From Saprolegnia diclina VS20 (taxonomy: Eukaryota > Oomycota > Saprolegniomycetes > Saprolegniales > Saprolegniaceae), in assembly GCF_000281045.1 (NCBI RefSeq), contig NW_008246165.1, positions 34,748 through 59,440 on the forward strand: DNA of 24,693 bases, written 5' to 3'. Shown piece by piece: positions 18,420 to 24,693 of the stretch (positions are counted from its first letter, which is position 1; the number at the start of each line of letters is the position of its first letter). The notes under the pieces were generated by a model. That model worked only from the letters and a program-made list of their open reading frames with translations. It was not told the DNA's origin and did no database searches. The position numbers were made by a program, and so were the translations under genes.

Positions 18420-21400
18420 ATGCTCGAAGGGTATCTCCACGCGCTCCTCAAGAGCATCCTCGGGACGTACGTCGACCTCAACGAGGAGTCAGAGGCGCTT
18501 CGCGTCAGCGTCTGGGAAGGCCAGGTCGAGCTGCGCGAGCTGCGCCTCAAGGTCGACGCGTTCGAGCCGCTGCTCCAAGGCCTTCCGTTCTCGGTCGCGT
18601 TTGGCTGCATTGGCTACTTTAAGCTCCAAGTTCCGCTCATCAACCTCGGTGGCCAGCCGATCCAGGTGCATGTGCAGGACGTGTACCTGCTTCTGCGGCC
18701 GCGCGTGGCGAGCGCGCCGCATTCGACCGCGTCGGCGATGGCGTCAGCGACGACGCAAGCCGCCGCCAAGGCGTACATGCTGCAAGCCAAGCGCACGACG
18801 CTCCAGGCGCTTGAGCTCGAGCAGGAAAATGAAGCGAAGGACACCTCGGCCTCGTCGTCGCCGGCGCAGTCGACGTTCATGTCCCGTCTCGTCACCAAGC
18901 TCCTCGACAACATCCAAGTTCAGATCGAACGCATTCACATTCGTCTCGAGGACGCTGTCTCGGACCCGCGCGCGAGCTACGTCCTCGGACTCACGCTGAA
19001 CGAGCTCGCCGTCAAGTCGGTCGACGCGTCCGGCGCCTACACGCTGCAGGTCCGCGATGTCGACACAGCCACATGCCTGCGCAAGGTGCTCCACGTCAAG
19101 AAGCTCGCCGTCTATGTGGCCAACGACTACGAAGCGGTACACTCTGCATCGTCAGCTACTCCTACCTCACCACTAACCCTAGATAACGCACGACGACCAA
19201 GTGAGTCGGTTCGTCGCACAGATGCAGAACCGGTTTTGGGATGACCATGGCGGAGGCGGCTACTTGATCGAGCCCATGACGATGCGCATGTCGCTGCTCA
19301 TGAACGACCGCGGTGTCAACGTGCCGCTGCCGCCCAAGGCCTTTTCGCAGCGCGTGCGCCAGCGTCTTGGCATCGCCTGGCTTGTCATGACGCGCGATGC
19401 GATCGGCGACGACGCATGGAGCGCGTTTGTATCGAGCATGCCGCCACGCACGTACACGCTGACGTTTGTCTTTTGCGAGGCGTGGGCACTGGCCCAAGAC
19501 GCGCTCGACCTCGACGACATCCCGACGCTCGAGATGCTCACGGCGTCGCTCCGTAGCTGCCTGCAATGGCCGCACGTCGATGCGTTGCGCGAGAGCCTGC
19601 GCGCGTTTCACGCGGCAGCTGTCCGCGTCGTGCAGGAAAATAACACGTTTTTGACGGTCGAGGTCGCAATTGATCGGGTCGCGTGGCGCCTGCACCAGAC
19701 GCAGTACCACAGCCTCCTCGCTCTCCTCTCGGCGGTCGCTCTGCAGCGGCGACAGCAGCCATACAAGGACTTGCGCCCTAGCGTGTCTGTCTCGGCGCAC
19801 CCCGCGGCCTGGTGGCGGTTTGCGATCGAAGCCGTGCGCCGCGACAACAAGGCACGGCTCGCCACCGTCGACTGGAGTCATGTCCACGCCAAGAACGGCC
19901 AGAAAGCGCGCTACAAGGAGCTGTACCTGCTGCTCAATGTACACAATGTCCCATAGGGCGTGTCTCTACTCCTCTTGCTTGTAGGACGGGTCGACCGGGT
20001 CCAGCACCGCAGGCAACATTCATTGGGGCGAAGTCATGCGCGAGTTTGACGACCTCGAGTACGCCATGGAGAATGCAGACATCTTGGGGTGTCGCGCCGA
20101 CGCCAAGAAGACGATTGCGGCGGCGACGAAGGCGCCGACACCGCCACCCTCGGCCAATGGAACGGGTGACGCGCCTGTCTCGATGTGGAGTTATGGCTAT
20201 TGGTTTGGGACGACGACGGCGCCCAACCCGACACCGACGTCGCCGACCGCCAGCGTCCAGAGCGAGACGCAGTACCTCTACCATGCCATCAACTTTGACC
20301 CGACCACCGATGCGTCCATGACGGCGGCGGCCATGGCGTCCACCGTTCAGTATCGCGTCAACGTCGAGTTGTCCGAGTGCAGCTTCCAACTCGGCGCGCT
20401 CCTCGACCTTCACGTGTCGGGCATGGCCCTCCAGCTGCTCCAGCGCGCCAAGTCGACCGACGTGTCGCTCGAGCTGCTTACGTTTGTCTTGACCGAGGTC
20501 TCGGACGATGCTTCGGGTCGGTGCTGCATTGCGCGGGTGCCCATGGAGACCGTGGTGACGCTGCCGGAAGCCGACGCCATGAGCAGCGTCAAGCTCCGTC
20601 ACTGCGAAGCGCCTCTGCCGCTGCTGAGCGCCAAGGTCGAGCTACCCCCGCTCGACGACGCCGACGTCCGTCTCACGCTCGTGACACAGCCCGTCGATGC
20701 GCGTCTCAACGTGCCCTTTGTGTTGGCGACGGCGGCGTTCTTTCAGCCGCCCGCCACCGTGGATCTGCATGAGCTCGATGATGCGGCGTGGGCCAATGCC
20801 AAGTCGTTTACGCAGTATAGCGGCGCGCAGCTGCGGCAAGCGATAGCCGCGCGCACCAAGCTCTCGCTGCAGGTGGACGTGACGTCGCCGATCATTACGA
20901 TCGTCGAGACACGCAGTGATGTTGTGCTCGAGAGTCCGGTGCGGCTGACGCTGTACTTTGGCCACCTCCAGGCCCGTAGCCACGTGCAAGCGTCGCTGCC
21001 GAGCGCCGACCACGAACGGTCCTTGGAGGAGTTTGTCGCCCGCCTCCCGGACGAGCAGCTCCACGATGTGATTGAGGTGAGCGTCCGAGGCGCCGACGTC
21101 CGACTGGAATCGGACAAGCCGCTCCTCGAGCAGGCCAGCATCTTTTGCACGCTCAAGACCAGCGTCGTGCCCGACGACCTCACGATCCCGCTCATCAAGC
21201 TCCACGGCCACGTCGACCAAGTGCGCATGCACTTGTCGTCCATCAGCTACGCGCGCTTGCAGCAACTGGCAGCCTCGGTGCAGCGCAATCTCGCCCACGT
21301 CGCGTTGCCGGCCCCCGATATGGCGCCGGTGGCCGCCGCCGCGGTCTCTGCGGTCGCGTCAACCCGACCGAGCGCGCTGCCGCAAGCCGTGTCGATCACC

Positions 21401-24400
21401 GACTTTACAAAGCTCATGCAGCGCATCGTGGTCGACGGCGTCTTTACAGTCGATGTGGTCGACGTCCGGCTGTACGCCGACGCGCCGCTCGTGCGGTTGC
21501 ACCTCGGCAGCATGACGTCGCATGTCGTCCTCCGGTCGTTTGATCGCCGGCTCGAGTTTGGTCTCGGGTCCCTCCGCGTCGAGGACTATGCGCGGCCGTT
21601 GGCGCCGACCATGGTGTCGTCGTCGGCCGATGCGCAGTCGTTGATCCGTGTCGCCTTGACAATGGCGTCGCTCGACCGCCCACTGCCACCCGAAGCGGTC
21701 TCGTCCGATGTCTGGGCCGCGGTTGCGTATCCGCAGGCGTGGGGCGCTGCTCCGATTGCACTGCTGCAGCCAGCTCTCCAGTACCCCGTCTCGGTCGACG
21801 TGGCGCTCGACGGCGTCCAGGTGCACGTGCACCGGGACACTCTCTCGCGTCTGTTCCTCTTTTTCGCCGGCGACAAGCGTGACGATGCGTGTCCTGTCAG
21901 TCCTGTCGCCGACGTCGTGGGGCCCGAGAGGATGGCGTCGTTGCCACCGACGCCAGTGGTTCTCGAGCGCCAAGTGTCGGCGTGGGCCAATTCGCTGCCA
22001 CCGTCGCAAAGTAGCTATGTGGTGCGATCGGGGAACGACGGCGACGACGACGACGACGATTCGGCGTCGTACCGAACTGCATGTGCACAGACGACCGTGG
22101 CGTCGCCGACGTACCTCGAGACGCTCCGCGAACTCGTCGAGCCGGCCGTCCGCGACAACACGCCGTGGTTGCAAGTGCAGCTCCAGTTCAAGTCGTTCCA
22201 GCTTGTCTTGCCAACAGAAGACGAAGACGGGACGATCGTCGCCGACGTGGCCGTCGAAGGGCTCTACGTCTTCTTGACCAAGTCACCGACGACACTCGCT
22301 CTCGCGGCTTCGCTGCAAACCGCCCGTATCGTCGACGGCGGGGGCCGCGAGATGGTCGGGGCCGACGTCGCACAGTCGGGTGCATCGCCTATAGCACCAA
22401 TGCACCACGCGATCCATCGCCAGCGTGCCATGGTGACGCTCGCGTATGACGCGTTCGGCACGGAAGCGTTTGAAGAGGACTGGCACCCCGGGTACGCCTC
22501 GGGCATCTCGCTTTGCCTCCGGTCACCGCGCGCCTGCTTCTTGACCCGGTTCCTCGTCGACCTCCAGGCCTATGCGACGACGGGACCTCTCGTCGAGACA
22601 TTGGCGCAGCTGTCGCCGACGTCACAAGACGCCGGACCGGCCGTCCTCATGGGTGCCGCAAATGAGGAGTTGGACGTATCGGCGGTCTCGACCTTCCCCT
22701 CGATTCAGATTGAGCTGCATGACTGCGTGCTCGACATGCCCCGCGACTCGTCGTCGCATGACGCGATCACGCTTCGACTGGACGCACTGCGCGTGTCGAA
22801 CGGACCGTCTATGACGGACAATGACGGCCACTCGACGATGGACAAGGTGCTGCGCAACGCCCGCTTGACGACGCTTGCGATCGATGCCGCCGGTGTCCGC
22901 GTCGTGACGACGCTCCGCAACCGGTCGACGAGTTTGCTCGGCGGCACCCGCTTTGACCTCGTCGTCGACATGGCCCACGGCACGTCGGTGACGATCTGCG
23001 CGTCACCAATTCGGTTTGTATGTTCGCAAGAGCAATACGCGTTTCTCTTGTCGGCGCCAACGTCCAACTTGAACGAGGTGCCCGAGCGACAGCGCGCACC
23101 AACGTCATCATCGCCTCAGCACGCCACAGCCGCACCCCCGGCAGCGTCCCTCACGCTCGTCGTCTCAATACCCGAGCTCTCGATGGAGCTGTGCAACGGC
23201 GACAGTGGCTACCAGCCGACGTCGACGGGCGATCTGTCGATGGCCACTCTAGCGTCCGACGACGTGGCGTCCATGGCCCGTCTGCACCTGCGGGCGATCG
23301 AAGCATCCGTGGTCGCTGGCGACAGCGCTCTGAAGGCGAGTTTGCGTGTGTGCGAGGTCGTCGTCAGCGACTCGCGCCGGCACGATGCCGTCGCGACGCC
23401 GTATCGGTCGCTCATTGCGCTGCGGCACTCGGAGGACGAGGGAGACGCGTTTGCCATCACAGTCGCCCGCGGCAACGACCCAATACCACCTCTCTTGGGT
23501 CCGGTGGCGACACCCGACGACGATGCGGCGTGGCGCGTCGACGTGGATCTTCACGGTCTTTCCTTCTACCCGTCGCCTCTCTTGCAAGAGCTGAGTCAAT
23601 TTTTTGTGCCATTTGCGCCTAGTCCGAGTCCGCGTGCGGCCGACGGGACCGAGACGCCAGTGCTCACCGACGACGCGCCAGGCAAGTCGCAGGCGATCTG
23701 GCCGTACCCGCCGATGCGACTGCGCCTCACGTGCTCGGCCGCGTCGGTCGTTTTGGTCGAGAACCTCGCACGCGACGACTCGCGGCTGCTTCGTCTGCAG
23801 TGGCATGCGTCCGTGACCGTCTCTGGCGACGCGACGTCCGGTGTCCGCGTTGACGTGGTGTTGTCCCAAGTCCAAGCGAGCTCCAAGCTGCTCGAACTCG
23901 AAGGCGACGGCATCCTCAAGCCCATTTCGATCCGCGCCGGCGTGACGTATGCGGCCCAGACGCTCGTGGGCCACCTTGGCGTCGACCAAGTCATCGTTTT
24001 GCGATGTGGGTACATGGACTATACGACGCTGTTGGCAGCATTAGCTGCCCTTGCGCCGCCGGCCCAACCGCCGGCGTCGGCGTCCAAAACGGTGCCCGAC
24101 GCAACACCGATGCCGCTGCCGTTGCACGTGCCGTCGCCACCGGCGCCGCGACGGCCGGTGTGCTATGGCGACGCCCGCATAAAGTTTGTCTTGTTCACGC
24201 CGCGCGGGTACTTTCAATCGAAAGACGCGCTTGGCTACTACTCGGGCCACTGGCGCAAGTACATGATGATGCCACCACTGCCCGACGGGTACGAGACGTC
24301 GTTCGAAGAGATGACGTTTACGCTTCTGCCGGCGCCGAGCAACGACGCCAGAATCGGCGACACGATACGATTTGGCGACGCCGTCGTTCTCCAAGATGCC

Positions 24401-24693
24401 AACGGCATCTTTGTCGCCAAGTACGATGCCCTTGGCGCGTCCGGGTATCTCGGCCCTGAGGGCGGCGGCGGGCGGTTCGAGTGCCGCCTCTGGCAAGCGG
24501 GCACGACCATCTTCAACGCCGACCGCACCGCCGTGCACTACAGCGACAGCGTCGAGCTTGAAGGCATCACGTTGTACGACCCGAACCCGGCGCCGGTGGG
24601 CCCGAAAGAGGCGGCGGCGCAGCGCACGCGGGCGACGCACGGCGGCTACCTCATGTTTAACGGTCTGGGTGACGCGCCGGTGGTCTTCGCACT
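18420..24693 (+). CDS. VPS13: VPS13-family bridge-like lipid-transfer protein, N-terminal part
   Basis: Exons 18420-19136, 19183-19938 and 19985 to the window end are joined in phase 0 across two 46-nt introns. They encode 2,060 residues before the sequence is cut; family members usually exceed 3,000. The start MLEGYLHALLKSILGTYVDL and WEGQVELRELRLKVDAFEPL, then GFIG-like FGCIGYFKLQVPLINLGGQP and VQDVYLLLRP, are the chorein N-terminal domain of VPS13. VPS13 proteins form a hydrophobic groove that moves phospholipids between organelles at contact sites. Exon 3 stays open for 4,709 bp. An acidic GDDDDDD run lies near residue 1175. Residues about 1930-2030 (IGDTIRFGDAVVLQDANGIF; GYLGPEGGGGRFECRL) resemble a beta-trefoil/MIR-like insert, which is a tentative call. 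The gene follows the PH-FYVE-GAF gene by 244 bp on the same strand. Which VPS13 paralogue this is cannot be told without the C-terminus. Confidence 0.92.

Overview
This is nuclear DNA of a eukaryote, most likely an oomycete of the Saprolegniales type. The coding DNA is GC-rich, with long antisense open frames as a by-product. All introns are GT-AG and only 39-53 nt long. The protein architectures point the same way: PH-FYVE-GAF, a ubiquitin-like/p25-alpha-like/PH protein and a very large VPS13. The assignment comes from gene content and gene style, not from a database search.

Layout. 1-86 (minus): the 5' end of a 4-hydroxyphenylpyruvate dioxygenase (HPPD) gene, cut by the window edge. 1156-2540 (plus): a second, complete HPPD gene, head-to-head with the first, carrying a histone-H1-like SPKK tail. 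3481-4421 (plus): a three-exon EF-hand protein with an MGC lipidation start. 5346-7604 (plus): a four-exon protein with ubiquitin-like, p25-alpha/TPPP-like and C-terminal PH regions. 7605-9904: gene-poor; its right half holds a decayed mobile element (inverted repeats around a broken DNA-binding/transposase-like frame). 9905-10840 (plus): a type II membrane glycosyltransferase of the GT8/glycogenin type. 11543-13004 (minus): an M18 aspartyl aminopeptidase, convergent with the glycosyltransferase. 13005-16097: about 3.1 kb with no gene I can support. 16098-18175 (plus): a PH-FYVE-GAF protein. 18420 to the window end (plus): the first 2,060 residues of a VPS13-family bridge-like lipid-transfer protein.

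How the genes relate. The HPPD pair belongs to tyrosine catabolism and looks like a recent inverted duplication. The three large plus-strand genes that bind or move membrane lipids (UBL/p25/PH, PH-FYVE-GAF, VPS13) and the lipid-anchored EF-hand protein share a membrane/phosphoinositide theme. Eukaryotic neighbours need not be functionally linked, so this is suggestive only. All ten introns I resolved end in TAG, and every coding join restores frame across them.

The most unusual items are the SPKK-tailed HPPD beside a nearly tail-less paralogue, the decayed inverted-repeat element that runs to within about 60 bp of the glycosyltransferase start, and the multidomain p25-alpha-like/PH protein. 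I see no CRISPR array, tRNA, rRNA or clearly new molecular system.
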